64,000 nucleotides of DNA. Source: VAXT01 sp963794605 (GTDB lineage: Bacteria > Actinomycetota > Thermoleophilia > Gaiellales > Gaiellaceae). The stretch spans positions 1,240,001 to 1,304,000 of the forward strand of contig CAWCEN010000002.1 of NCBI GenBank assembly GCA_963794605.1, read 5' to 3'. The position numbers and the translations under genes are program-made. The notes below the pieces were generated by a model. It searched no databases. It saw nothing but the letters and a program-made list of their open reading frames with translations, and was not told the DNA's origin. Positions 42,448 through 51,523 of the stretch are shown one piece after another. How positions within the stretch are numbered: position 1 is the stretch's first letter; each line of letters opens with the position of its first letter.

Positions 42448-42566
42448 TGAGACCCCTGTGCCAAATGTCGGCAGAAGTGGGCTCGAGCGAGACGTACGGT
42501 CGGGTGATTCGCAGCGCCTGGTCGGGGTAGGTCCTCTTTGAATCGAGACTAGGAGGGTCGAACCAA

Positions 42567-43124
42567 ATGGCTGACTTGAAAGGGAGAAAGGTTGCGTTTC
42601 TCGCGACCCACATGGTCGAACAGGTTGAGCTCACGGAGCCGTGGAACGCAGTCGAAGCGGCGGGCGGGAAGGCGGAGCTCGTCTCGCTCGAGTCGGGCGA
42701 GATCCAGGCCTTCGATCACTACGACAAGGCCGACCGGCTCCGCGTCGACCGCGAAGTCGGCGAAGTGAGCCCGGAGGAGTACGACGCTCTCGTCATTCCG
42801 GGCGGCGTCGGGAACCCGGACACGATGCGCATGGACGGCGACGCCGTCCACTTCGTCCGTGAGTTTTTCCGGTCCGGCAAGCCGATGGGCGTGATCTGCC
42901 ATGCGCCGTGGATGCTGGTCGAGGCCGACATCGTTCGTGGCTGCACGCTGACCTCGTTCTGGAGCGTCAAGACGGACGTGCAGAACGCGGGCGGGGAATG
43001 GCTCGACGAGGAGGTGGTCGTCGACGGGCACCTCGTGACGAGTCGCTACCCGAAGGACATCCCGGTTTTCACCGAGAGGCTGCTCGAGCTGATCGAGCGG
43101 GCACCGATAAGCGCGTTGCGCTAG
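42567..43124 (+). CDS. DJ-1/PfpI family protein (class I glutamine-amidotransferase-like)
   Basis: 185 aa. DALVIPGGVGNPD oxyanion/Glu region and nucleophile elbow GVICHAPWML with Cys111; KDIPVFTERLLELIE at the C-terminus. Closest to PfpI/YhbO-type stress proteins, described as proteases or deglycases. Strong AGGAGG 11 nt upstream of the ATG, a Shine-Dalgarno-led gene among many leaderless ones. Confidence 0.9.
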   Translation: MADLKGRKVAFLATHMVEQVELTEPWNAVEAAGGKAELVSLESGEIQAFDHYDKADRLRVDREVGEVSPEEYDALVIPGGVGNPDTMRMDGDAVHFVREFFRSGKPMGVICHAPWMLVEADIVRGCTLTSFWSVKTDVQNAGGEWLDEEVVVDGHLVTSRYPKDIPVFTERLLELIERAPISALR

Positions 43125-43259
43125 GCCCTCGAAGTTCCGCTTCCGTCACGGTCCCGTTCCCCACGCGTGCGAAGTTCGCCAATAGGGTCCTGACCGGAGG
43201 GAGGCCCGCGGCCGGACCCCGGACGCGGAGGCGGAAGCGGCTATTCTGAGCCGTGCGCG

Positions 43260-43332
43260 GTGGCGGTAGCTCAGTTGGTAGAGCCCCGGGTTGTGGTCCC
43301 GGTGGTCGCGGGTTCAAGTCCCGTCCGCCACC
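43260..43332 (+). tRNA. tRNA-His (GTG)
   Basis: Acceptor GTGGCGG/CCGCCAC with discriminator C and an encoded G at 43259 (G-1), the His identity pair. Anticodon loop TTGTGGT (GTG), T-arm GCGGGTTCAAGTCCCGT. Confidence 0.96.
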
Positions 43333-43344
43333 CCTAGTTCAGCG

Positions 43345-44271
43345 GTGAAGATCCTCGCCCCTCGTCGGTTTCCCGGCCCCGCCTGGGACGAGCTTCGGGA
43401 CGTCGAGTACTACGAAGGATCGCTTACGGCCCCGCGGTCGGACGTCGGGGCGCTCGCGGTCGTCGGCGAGGTAATCGACGCGCGGACGCTTGAGCTCTTC
43501 CCCAACCTGCAGGTGGTCGCGAATTACGGTGTCGGCTACGACGACGTCGACGTCGCAGCCTGCGCCGCTCACGGCGTTGCGGTCACGAACACGCCGGGCG
43601 TCCTCGACGCGGCGACCGCTGACCTCGCTTTCGCGCTGATCCTCGCGACGCGCCGGCGCATTGTCGAGGCCGACGCCTTCGTCCGGGCCGGCAGGTGGGG
43701 CACGGATTGGGCGTCGACGACGCTGCTCGCACAGGAGGCGAGCGGAGCGACGCTCGGCATCGTCGGCCTCGGCCGCATAGGCACGGCCGTCGCACGGAGG
43801 GCTCGCGGCTTCGACATGCGGTTGCTGTACACGCAGCGGGAGCGACGGACCGAGGCGGAGGAGCGCGAGCTCGGCGCCGAGTTCCGCGTTCTCGAAGATC
43901 TGCTCCGAGAAGTCGACATCGTCACGCTGCACGTTCCCCTCAACGCCGACACCGAAGGCTTGCTCGACGAGCGGCGGCTCGGGCTCCTCCGCGACGGAGC
44001 CTGTCTCGTCAACACCGCGCGTGGCGCGATCGTCGACGAAGAGGCGCTCATCAGGAAGCTCGTCGCCGGCCGGCTCAGCGCGGGCCTCGACGTCTTCGGC
44101 GACGAACCCAACGTGCCACGCGAGCTGCTCGAGCTTCCGAACGTCGTCCTCACGCCCCATCTCGGCAGCGCGACCCAGGAAACGCGTGAAGCGATGACCC
44201 GCGTCCTCGTCGACAACCTGCAGGCCGCGGCGGCCGGCAGACCGCTCCCAAATCGCGTCTACGCTTCGTAG
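43345..44271 (+). CDS. D-2-hydroxyacid dehydrogenase (glyoxylate/D-glycerate type)
   Basis: 308 aa, NAD(P)-dependent. Substrate-domain VVANYGVGYDDVDVAACA and VAVTNTPGVLDAATADLAFA; nucleotide motif GIVGLGRIGTAVARRA; catalytic Arg in LVNTARGAIVDEEAL; Glu in GLDVFGDEPNVP; His in VLTPHLGSATQETREAM. The HLGSAT form is typical of glyoxylate reductase/D-glycerate dehydrogenases. GTG at 43345, 12 bp after tRNA-His. Confidence 0.9.
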   Translation: MKILAPRRFPGPAWDELRDVEYYEGSLTAPRSDVGALAVVGEVIDARTLELFPNLQVVANYGVGYDDVDVAACAAHGVAVTNTPGVLDAATADLAFALILATRRRIVEADAFVRAGRWGTDWASTTLLAQEASGATLGIVGLGRIGTAVARRARGFDMRLLYTQRERRTEAEERELGAEFRVLEDLLREVDIVTLHVPLNADTEGLLDERRLGLLRDGACLVNTARGAIVDEEALIRKLVAGRLSAGLDVFGDEPNVPRELLELPNVVLTPHLGSATQETREAMTRVLVDNLQAAAAGRPLPNRVYAS

Positions 44272-44276
44272 CCCGC

Positions 44277-44348
44277 GGCCCCGTAGCTCAGCGGATAGAG
44301 CAACGGACTTCGAATCCGTGTGCGGAGGTTCGACTCCTCCCGGGGCCA
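44277..44348 (+). tRNA. tRNA-Arg (TCG)
   Basis: Acceptor GGCCCCG/CGGGGCC, discriminator A, anticodon loop CTTCGAA (TCG), T-arm GGAGGTTCGACTCCTCC. Starts 5 bp after the dehydrogenase stop. Confidence 0.97.
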
Positions 44349-44382
44349 TTTTTCGCACGCGCCGAAGGCGCGTGCGAAAAAT
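44348..44382. terminator. Perfect bidirectional intrinsic terminator
   Basis: 16-bp perfect stem ATTTTTCGCACGCGCC, loop GAA, then its exact complement, giving T-runs on both strands. It starts at the tRNA-Arg discriminator base. A second 8-bp hairpin GGCACGGC-GGAA-GCCGTGCC (44389-44408) follows. It ends the tRNA transcript; the 80 bp between it and the YihY gene end show nothing else. Confidence 0.85.
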
Positions 44383-44488
44383 GTGAGAGGCACGGCGGAA
44401 GCCGTGCCGCGAACCCGCTCTGGGTGGGGACGGCCAAAGCGGATGCTGTTCGTCAACGAGGGGCCTGAGACGGCGTCCTCGACGTGAA

Positions 44489-45499
44489 CTAGTCCTTCTC
44501 CGGCGCCTGCACCTCCGTCGAGGCTCCCCGCTCGCCGCGCCGCAGCTCGCGGCTTCGCTCCGACTCCGCGTTGACCTCGGCGCCGAAGAGGAGCGAGAGG
44601 CCGCTGATCCACAGCCAGGTGAGCATGATAATCACCGCCGCGAGCGATCCCCAGGCCTTGTTGTACGACCCGACTTGCCCGACGAAGATCGCGAAGGCGC
44701 CGGAGGCGAGCAGCCAGACGAGCACGCTGGTCACCGTCCCGAGCGTGAGGAAGCTCCAGCGAGGATGGTCGACGTTCGGGCCTAGATAGAGGACGGTCGC
44801 GAACACCGCGAGCAGCGCGAGGATCAGGATCGGCCACTGCGCGGTCCACCAGAGCCACTCGACGAGCGACTCGAACCCGACCGCCGACCCGATCCAGCCC
44901 GACACCTGGGGGCCGAGCACGAGCAGGCCGAACGCCAGCACGAAGGCGACCAGCAACAGGATGACCATCAGGAGCGCGGTCAGCCGCCGCTTGACGAATC
45001 CCCGGGTCTCCTCGCGATCGTACGCCGAGTTCAGCGCCCACATGAGCGTCTGCATCGACCCGGTGAGAGTCCAGAGGGCCAGTACCGAACCGACGACGAT
45101 CAGCGTCACCCCGGAGCTCACCTGGCCTTCGGTGATGCGCTCGAGGCTCTGTCGGACAAGCGTCAGTGCCTCCGGCGGAGCGACCGTCTCCAGCCGATCC
45201 ACGAGCTTCCCGACGGCGTCCTTGTCGGCGACCAGGCCGAACACGCCGACTGAGATCAGCAACAGGGAGGGGATGGCGAGGAACGCGTAGTAGGCGAGCG
45301 CGGCCGCCAGGTTCGGGATGTGGTCGTTCATCGACTTCTTGGCGGCGCGGACGAAGATCGCCCCGTAGTCGCGCGTCGAGAGGTCACCGAGCGACGGCTC
45401 GGCCACCTTCGGCTCGTCGTGCTCCGGCTGGGGGCGAGAGCTCTCGGTGCCCCTTTCGCGCCGGCCGTCGCTGACAGCGGTCCTTTCCGCCTGGCTCAT
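44489..45499 (-). CDS. YihY/BrkB family membrane protein
   Basis: 336 aa with six TM helices. Family blocks: NLAAALAYYAFLAIPSLLLI, GSMQTLMWALNSAYDREETR, FVKRRLTALLMVILLLVAFV and NKAWGSLAAVIIMLTWLWIS, then LFGAEVNAESER. Charged, disordered N- and C-termini. Often misnamed ribonuclease BN; function unknown. Confidence 0.92.
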   Translation of the reverse strand: MSQAERTAVSDGRRERGTESSRPQPEHDEPKVAEPSLGDLSTRDYGAIFVRAAKKSMNDHIPNLAAALAYYAFLAIPSLLLISVGVFGLVADKDAVGKLVDRLETVAPPEALTLVRQSLERITEGQVSSGVTLIVVGSVLALWTLTGSMQTLMWALNSAYDREETRGFVKRRLTALLMVILLLVAFVLAFGLLVLGPQVSGWIGSAVGFESLVEWLWWTAQWPILILALLAVFATVLYLGPNVDHPRWSFLTLGTVTSVLVWLLASGAFAIFVGQVGSYNKAWGSLAAVIIMLTWLWISGLSLLFGAEVNAESERSRELRRGERGASTEVQAPEKD

Positions 45500-45554
45500 A
45501 CGGGTCCTCGTTCCCGCTGACCGGAGGGCGAAACGAGGCTCAGGCTGTGCGTCG

Positions 45555-45560
45555 TAGGAT
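45555..45560 (+). promoter_or_regulatory. Putative -10 box, GFA-TPR gene
   Basis: TAGGAT, 7 nt before the ATG at 45568; same hexamer as at fabI. Confidence 0.4.
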
Positions 45561-45567
45561 CAGGCAG

Positions 45568-46242
45568 ATGAGCTCTCGCCAAGCTGCCTGCCACTGCGGA
45601 CAACTCCGCCTCGAGGTCACAGGCGACCCGTTCGTGGTCTCCATCTGCCATTGCCTCGACTGCCAGCGCCGGACCGGAAGCGCCTTCGGAATGCAGTCCG
45701 CGTTCAAGCCGGACCAGGTTGAGATCACCGGCCGCTACAACGACTACTCGCGGATCTCCGACGAGGCGGACGAGAAGGAGCACCTCTTCCACTTCTGTCC
45801 CGACTGCGGCTCGCAGGTCTTCTATACCGAGCCCACGGAGCCGGATCTCATCGTGATCTCGGTGGGCGCGTTCGCCGATCCGTCATTCCCGCCGCCGACG
45901 GAATCGGGGTACGACTGGCGTCGGCATCCGTGGGTGGCTTTGCCGGACACGATCGAGAGCGGCCAGTCCGAGGCCTGGGAGTCATTGATACCTCTCCACG
46001 AGGCTCGCGAGTACGCCGAGGTGGCCGACCGGGCGCGGGAGTTGCTCGAAGCTCATCCCGACGACACGCGCCTGCTCTACAACGTTGCCTGCTGCGAGAG
46101 CCTCGCCGGCCGGACTGACGATGCGCTCGAGCACCTTGGACGAGCGGTCGAGTTGTTCGAAGGCATTCGAGCGATGGCGAAGGACGACTCGGACTTCGAT
46201 CCGATCCGCGACGAGCCGGCGTTCAAGGAACTGGTCAGCTAG
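45568..46242 (+). CDS. GFA-domain protein fused to a TPR segment
   Basis: 224 aa. The N-terminal ~135 residues are a GFA/CENP-V-type zinc fold: AACHCGQLRLEV, SICHCLDCQRRTGSAFG and HFCPDCGSQVFYTEP give the zinc cysteines. The C-terminal ~85 residues are helical TPR-like (EYAEVADRARELLEAHPDD, RLLYNVACCESLAGRTDDAL). GFA enzymes were first linked to glutathione-formaldehyde chemistry, but most have no proven substrate. ATG at 45568 is preferred over the one at 45547 because of homology and the -10 box. Confidence 0.82.
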   Translation: MSSRQAACHCGQLRLEVTGDPFVVSICHCLDCQRRTGSAFGMQSAFKPDQVEITGRYNDYSRISDEADEKEHLFHFCPDCGSQVFYTEPTEPDLIVISVGAFADPSFPPPTESGYDWRRHPWVALPDTIESGQSEAWESLIPLHEAREYAEVADRARELLEAHPDDTRLLYNVACCESLAGRTDDALEHLGRAVELFEGIRAMAKDDSDFDPIRDEPAFKELVS

Positions 46243-46347
46243 CACTGGCTCTCTTCGATCCCAAGAGCCACGAGCCGCTCGTCGGACGAGCCGCGGCGCC
46301 GCACCCTCTATTTCGGCGGCTCGGGCGTCGTCAGCGCCCTGGACGCG

Positions 46348-47286
46348 TTGCAACGTCGCGGGCTGGTCGAGCTCGAGCGCGACTACGCCCCGTATCTCGA
46401 GCAGGAGTACGTGCCCGACTATCCCGACGACGACCACCAGCGCGGCCTGCACTTCGGCGAAGCCGGGATCTTCCTCGTCCGTCAACGAATTGCACCCTCC
46501 AGCACGAACGCCGACCGACTCGCAGAGCTGATCGCCGACAACGCGCACGACGAGCACCGGGAGCTGATGTGGGGGAGCGCGGGAACGATGCTGATCGCGG
46601 CCGAGCTGCACCGCTCGACCGGAGAGGACCGCTGGGCAAAGCTCTGGCGAGAGAGCGCGGCGTGGCTCGAAGACGAACGCGATCCCGAGTCAGGAGTCTG
46701 GACGCAGATCATCGTCGGTAAGCCGGCGCAGTACCTCGGCCCCGCGCACGGCTTTTCCGGCTGCATGCTCGCGCTCGCGGCGTTCCCTCCAGTGGCGAAC
46801 ATCCACGAGCACGTTGCCGAGGTGGCGCGCCGCTACGCCGTCGAGGAGGAAGGGCTGGCGAACTGGCCCCCGCTGACGGACAGCGGCCTCCAGGCGCCGG
46901 ACCGCAAGATCCGAGTCCAGTGGTGCCACGGCGCCCCCGGGATCGTCAGCTCGCTCGCGACGCTCGCGCCGGACGATCCCGAGCATGATCGGCTGCTTCG
47001 AGCAGGCGGCGAGCTGACGTGGCGCGCGGGCCCCTTGGTCAACGGACCCGGCCTCTGCCATGGCACCGCCGGTAACGGCTACGCGTTCCTCGCGCTCTGC
47101 GAGCGAACGCGAGACGACCTCTGGCTCGAGCGCGCCCGAGCATTCGCGATGCATGCGGCCGCGCAGGTCGCCCGCGCTCGCGAGACCTACGGCCGAGGCC
47201 GCTTCTCACTATGGACGGGAGATCCGGGGGCCGCGCTCTTCCTCGCGGACTGTCTCGCCGGCCACGGCGAGCTGCCGCTGCCCTAG
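46348..47286 (+). CDS. Lanthionine synthetase C-like (LanC/LanCL) protein with eroded N-terminus
   Basis: 312 aa from a TTG. Zinc/active-site motifs QWCHGAPGIVSSLA and GLCHGTAGNGYAFL, plus LYLGxxG-like repeats (GLHFGEAGIFLV; ELMWGSAGTMLIAA; ARFSLWTGDPGAALFL-type end) give the alpha/alpha toroid. Family-like sequence continues 5' in the same frame (RTLYFGGSGVVSALDAL) but without a start. Before it, another frame has ALFDPKSHEPLVG, which looks like the true N-terminus, with the intervening ~40 residues missing. So the gene has probably lost its 5' end and may be a pseudogene. No lanthipeptide precursor or LanB nearby. In LanCL-type proteins the role is glutathione addition to dehydro-amino acids. 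Confidence 0.75.
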   Translation: MQRRGLVELERDYAPYLEQEYVPDYPDDDHQRGLHFGEAGIFLVRQRIAPSSTNADRLAELIADNAHDEHRELMWGSAGTMLIAAELHRSTGEDRWAKLWRESAAWLEDERDPESGVWTQIIVGKPAQYLGPAHGFSGCMLALAAFPPVANIHEHVAEVARRYAVEEEGLANWPPLTDSGLQAPDRKIRVQWCHGAPGIVSSLATLAPDDPEHDRLLRAGGELTWRAGPLVNGPGLCHGTAGNGYAFLALCERTRDDLWLERARAFAMHAAAQVARARETYGRGRFSLWTGDPGAALFLADCLAGHGELPLP

Positions 47287-47528
47287 CTCGTCCGGCTTGC
47301 CAACAAGTAGAGCAGAAGAGGGCCGAGCGTCGCTGCGACGCTGAAGAACCAAACCGCCGTCAGCTCGACCGCGCCGAACTCGCGCTCGATCACCGCGACC
47401 CGTGGCGCCGGACCTCCATCAGCGAGAAGGCTGCGGGCCGCGCGTGCGACCTCCGGCGGCGACACGAGCACGAGCTCCGGGCTGATCGGCTCCGAGAAAT
47501 CCGCCGGAAGTGCGAGAGCGACGTCCAC
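47283..47528 (-). CDS. Small C-tail-anchored membrane protein
   Basis: 81 aa from a GTG at 47528. Soluble N-terminal half DFSEPISPELVLVSPPEVA and a C-terminal TM helix (TAVWFFSVAATLGPLLLYLL). Longer starts would run into the tRNA-Leu gene and are rejected. Overlaps the LanC-like gene tail-to-tail by 4 nt. Function unknown. Confidence 0.6.
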   Translation of the reverse strand: MDVALALPADFSEPISPELVLVSPPEVARAARSLLADGGPAPRVAVIEREFGAVELTAVWFFSVAATLGPLLLYLLASRTS

Positions 47529-47631
47529 GCTGAACGATTGTCCGGAATGGCCGAGCCCACGGCATCCCTCGTTCGGGGGACAGTCAGTCTTCTCACGAGT
47601 AGCGTTCCTCGGCTCGGCCAGGGAAGCGAGG

Positions 47632-47715
47632 TGCGGGCGAGAGGACTCGAACCTCCAAGGACCGAAGCCCACCGGGTCCTAAACCCGGCGCGTCTACCAG
47701 TTCCGCCACACCCGC
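47632..47715 (-). tRNA. tRNA-Leu (TAG)
   Basis: Minus strand class II tRNA. Acceptor GCGGGTG/CGCCCGC (one G-U), anticodon stem CCGGG/CCCGG with loop TTTAGGA (TAG), long variable arm, T-arm GGAGGTTCGAGTCCTCT. Confidence 0.96.
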
Positions 47716-47752
47716 GGGATTCAAAGGATAGAGCCGCGGGTACGAGCCGGAC

Positions 47753-47905
47753 ATGTCGACACCCGAACAGCGCGAGCAAGAAAGCCGCGAGAGCGACGTC
47801 ACGAAGTTCGAGGAGCAGCTCGACGAGGACCGCGAGGAGCAGAAGCAGGCTGCGAAGCGGATCGCCGAGCCACTCGAGCTACAGGACGAGGACTCCGGCG
47901 ACTGA
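47753..47905 (+). CDS. Small highly charged protein (50 aa)
   Basis: Starts STPEQREQESRESDV, ends LELQDEDSGD; more than half the residues are Asp, Glu, Lys, Arg or Gln, predicted as one long helix. No TM, no known family. It is followed 5 bp later by a perfect hairpin that could be its terminator, which supports it being a transcription unit. Confidence 0.5.
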   Translation: MSTPEQREQESRESDVTKFEEQLDEDREEQKQAAKRIAEPLELQDEDSGD

Positions 47906-47910
47906 GACGC

Positions 47911-47937
47911 TCGCGTCCGCGGGCGGCGCGGACGCGA
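47911..47937. terminator. Perfect 11-bp hairpin, terminator-like
   Basis: TCGCGTCCGCG, loop GGCGG, then exact complement. No T-run follows, but its position 5 bp after a stop and 140 bp before tig fits a transcription end. Confidence 0.55.
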
Positions 47938-48076
47938 ACTGCGGCGGTTAGGACCCATGCCGCGAGGGCGGCCCGCGGCGGTCTCCCTCGTCATCGGGAC
48001 GGTCCGAGGGTTCTCACATGCCTCGTTCGGGGGGCGCAAGACCCAGCCCTGCAGAAGGCTGGCACAATGGCCGCGC

Positions 48077-49432
48077 GTGAGGACTCAGGTCGAAGAGCTC
48101 GCGGACAATCGCGTCCGCCTCCAGGTCGAGGTCCCGGTCGATCACGTCAAGCACGCGGTTGAGCACGCGGCCTCGGACCTCGCGGCGAGCACGAAGATCC
48201 CCGGCTTCCGCAAGGGCAAGGTCCCGCAGAAGGTGCTCGAGGCGCGGCTTGGCCGCGACCGCATCTTCACCGAGGCCGTCGAGTCCCACATCAGCGGCTG
48301 GTTCTGGAACGCCGCCGACGAAGCGAGCGTCCGGCCCGTTTCCCAGCCCGAGCTCAACTACGACGTGCCGAGCTCGGAGGACGAGCCGTTCAACTTCACC
48401 GCCGAGTTCGCGGTTCAGGCCCCGCCGGAGGTGGCCGAGTGGGCCGGGCTCGAAGTGCCCGCTCCGGAACCGGATGTCCCCGAGGAGCTCGTGGAGCGCG
48501 AGCTCGAGGTCCTTCGCGCGTCGGTTGCAGAGCTCGTCCCGGTCGAGGACCGCCCGGCGAGGGACGGCGACGTCATGGTCGTCGACCTCGTCGACGAGAC
48601 GGGGGAGGCGCAGCGTGACTACGTCGTCCAGCTCGGCGCCGGCCGACTCGTCGAGGACATCGAGCGCGGGCTGCGCGGGATGAGCCTGGGTGAGACGAAG
48701 ATGCTTGTCTACACGGACACCGAGGGCCGCCAGAAGCAGGCCGAGGCGACCCTGAAGGAGCTCAAGGAGCCTGTGCTCCCGCCGCTCGACGACGAGCTGG
48801 CGCGCGCCGCGAGCGAGTTCGAGACGCTCGGAGAGCTGCGCACCGAGATCGAGGAGCGCCTGCGCGATGCGATTCAGGCCGAGCTCGACGCTGACTTTCG
48901 CGCCGCCGCGATCGACAAGGTCGTCGAGGCGTCGAACGTCGAGGTCTCCGACGCACTCGTCGAGGCGCGTGCCGCTGAACTGCTCAACGCGATGCTCCGC
49001 TCGCTCGAGCAACGGGGCCTCGACGCCGAGACGTATCTCCGGGTGACCGGGCAGACCGCCGACCAGCTCAGGGAGACCCTCCGTGGCGAGGCGAGGCGCG
49101 CGATCTCACGCGAGCTCGTGCTCGAGGCGGTCGCCGACAAGCTCGCGATCGAGGTCTCCGACGACGAGATCAAGGAGCTCGTCCGCGAGCAGGCTGAGGC
49201 CGCCGAAGAGGATCCCGAGGCTGTGATCGAGCAGCTCTGGCAGGCCGGCCGCCAGGAGCGCCTCCGCTCGGACCTCCGCCTGAAGAAGGCGCTGGACCGT
49301 ATCGTCGAGGACGTGACTCCGATTCCCGTCGAGCTCGCACGGGCGCGCGAGAGCATCTGGACGCCCGAGAAGGAAAAACCCGAGACAGCTGCGAAACTGT
49401 GGACCCCCGGCAGCAGCAAGGAGCCTGTATGA
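48077..49432 (+). CDS. tig: Trigger factor (peptidyl-prolyl isomerase chaperone)
   Basis: 451 aa. Ribosome-binding domain with the signature KIPGFRKGKVPQKVLEARLG. PPIase domain at about 150-235 (DRPARDGDVMVVDLVDETGE; VEDIERGLRGMSLGETK). Helical arm domain to the end. Folds nascent chains at the exit tunnel. GTG at 48077 is chosen because homology (RTQVEELADNRVRLQVEVP) begins there; CACAAT lies 8 nt upstream. The stop overlaps clpP by 4 nt. Confidence 0.94.
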   Translation: MRTQVEELADNRVRLQVEVPVDHVKHAVEHAASDLAASTKIPGFRKGKVPQKVLEARLGRDRIFTEAVESHISGWFWNAADEASVRPVSQPELNYDVPSSEDEPFNFTAEFAVQAPPEVAEWAGLEVPAPEPDVPEELVERELEVLRASVAELVPVEDRPARDGDVMVVDLVDETGEAQRDYVVQLGAGRLVEDIERGLRGMSLGETKMLVYTDTEGRQKQAEATLKELKEPVLPPLDDELARAASEFETLGELRTEIEERLRDAIQAELDADFRAAAIDKVVEASNVEVSDALVEARAAELLNAMLRSLEQRGLDAETYLRVTGQTADQLRETLRGEARRAISRELVLEAVADKLAIEVSDDEIKELVREQAEAAEEDPEAVIEQLWQAGRQERLRSDLRLKKALDRIVEDVTPIPVELARARESIWTPEKEKPETAAKLWTPGSSKEPV

Positions 49433-50025
49433 CCGAGCCCTACAAGAACGTCATCCCGATGGTTATCGAGCAGACGTCGCGTGGAGAGCGTGCTTTCGAC
49501 ATCTACTCGCGCTTGCTCAATGAACGAATCATCTTCCTGGGGACGCCGGTCGACGACCAGATCGCAAACTTGATCGTCGCCCAACTCCTTCACCTCGAGT
49601 CGGACGATCCCGATAAGGACATCGCTCTCTACATCAACTCGCCCGGCGGCGTCGTGTACCCGGGGCTCGCAATCTACGACACGATGCAGTTCATCAAGCC
49701 GGACGTGCAGACGATCTGCGTCGGCATGGCGATGTCGATGGGCGCAATCATCCTCGCCGGCGGGGCGAAAGGGAAGCGAATGGCGCTGCCGAATTCCAAG
49801 ATCCTCATCCACCAGGGCTCGGCGGGTTTTCACGGCCAGCCGACCGACATCGAGATTCAGGCGCGCGAGGTGATCGGGCTCAAGCGCCTAATGGAGGAGA
49901 TCATGGCGACGCACACCGGGCAGGATCTGGAGAAGATCTCCAAGGACATGGATCGCGACTTCTACATGACCGCCAAAGAGGCCGAGGAGTACGGCATCAT
50001 CGACAGCGTCATCGCACATCGCTAG
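49429..50025 (+). CDS. clpP: ATP-dependent Clp protease proteolytic subunit
   Basis: 198-aa serine protease that forms tetradecamers with ClpX. Catalytic S103 in GMAMSMGAIILAGG, H128 in ILIHQGSAG, and Asp in the C-terminal third. PMVIEQTSRGERAFDIYSRL and INSPGGVVYPGLAIYDT are canonical. The ATG overlaps the tig stop and has AAGGAG 5 nt upstream, within tig. Confidence 0.97.
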   Translation: MTEPYKNVIPMVIEQTSRGERAFDIYSRLLNERIIFLGTPVDDQIANLIVAQLLHLESDDPDKDIALYINSPGGVVYPGLAIYDTMQFIKPDVQTICVGMAMSMGAIILAGGAKGKRMALPNSKILIHQGSAGFHGQPTDIEIQAREVIGLKRLMEEIMATHTGQDLEKISKDMDRDFYMTAKEAEEYGIIDSVIAHR

Positions 50026-50073
50026 GACGAGGGCTTGGCAGGGAGACCAATTCGATGTACAAGGTGAACGGGG

Positions 50074-51348
<1,275 letters not shown>

Positions 51349-51355
51349 CGGCGCT

Positions 51356-51402
51356 CCGATGAAAGTCCGGCGCGCTGCGCGCGCCATGACGACTTTCATC
51401 GG
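51356..51402. terminator. Large nested hairpin after clpX
   Basis: Outer 12-bp perfect arms CCGATGAAAGTC / GACTTTCATCGG (51356-51367, 51391-51402) enclose an inner 7-bp stem GGCGCGC-TGC-GCGCGCC. A further hairpin with one mismatch, arms GCGGAcGCGGGC and its partner around AAA, spans 51430-51456. The two lie between the convergent clpX and MFS genes. The remaining ~70 bp to 51523 show nothing else. Confidence 0.65.
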
Positions 51403-51523
51403 CTGATCTAGATGGCCGGTTGTGCGTGTGCGGACGCGGGCAAAGCCCGCATCCGCGGCGGAGCCCGACGGCTGTTAGTGAGGACGAGGCAGCACCGGCG
51501 AGTGTGGGGGTCCGTGGAGCCCT

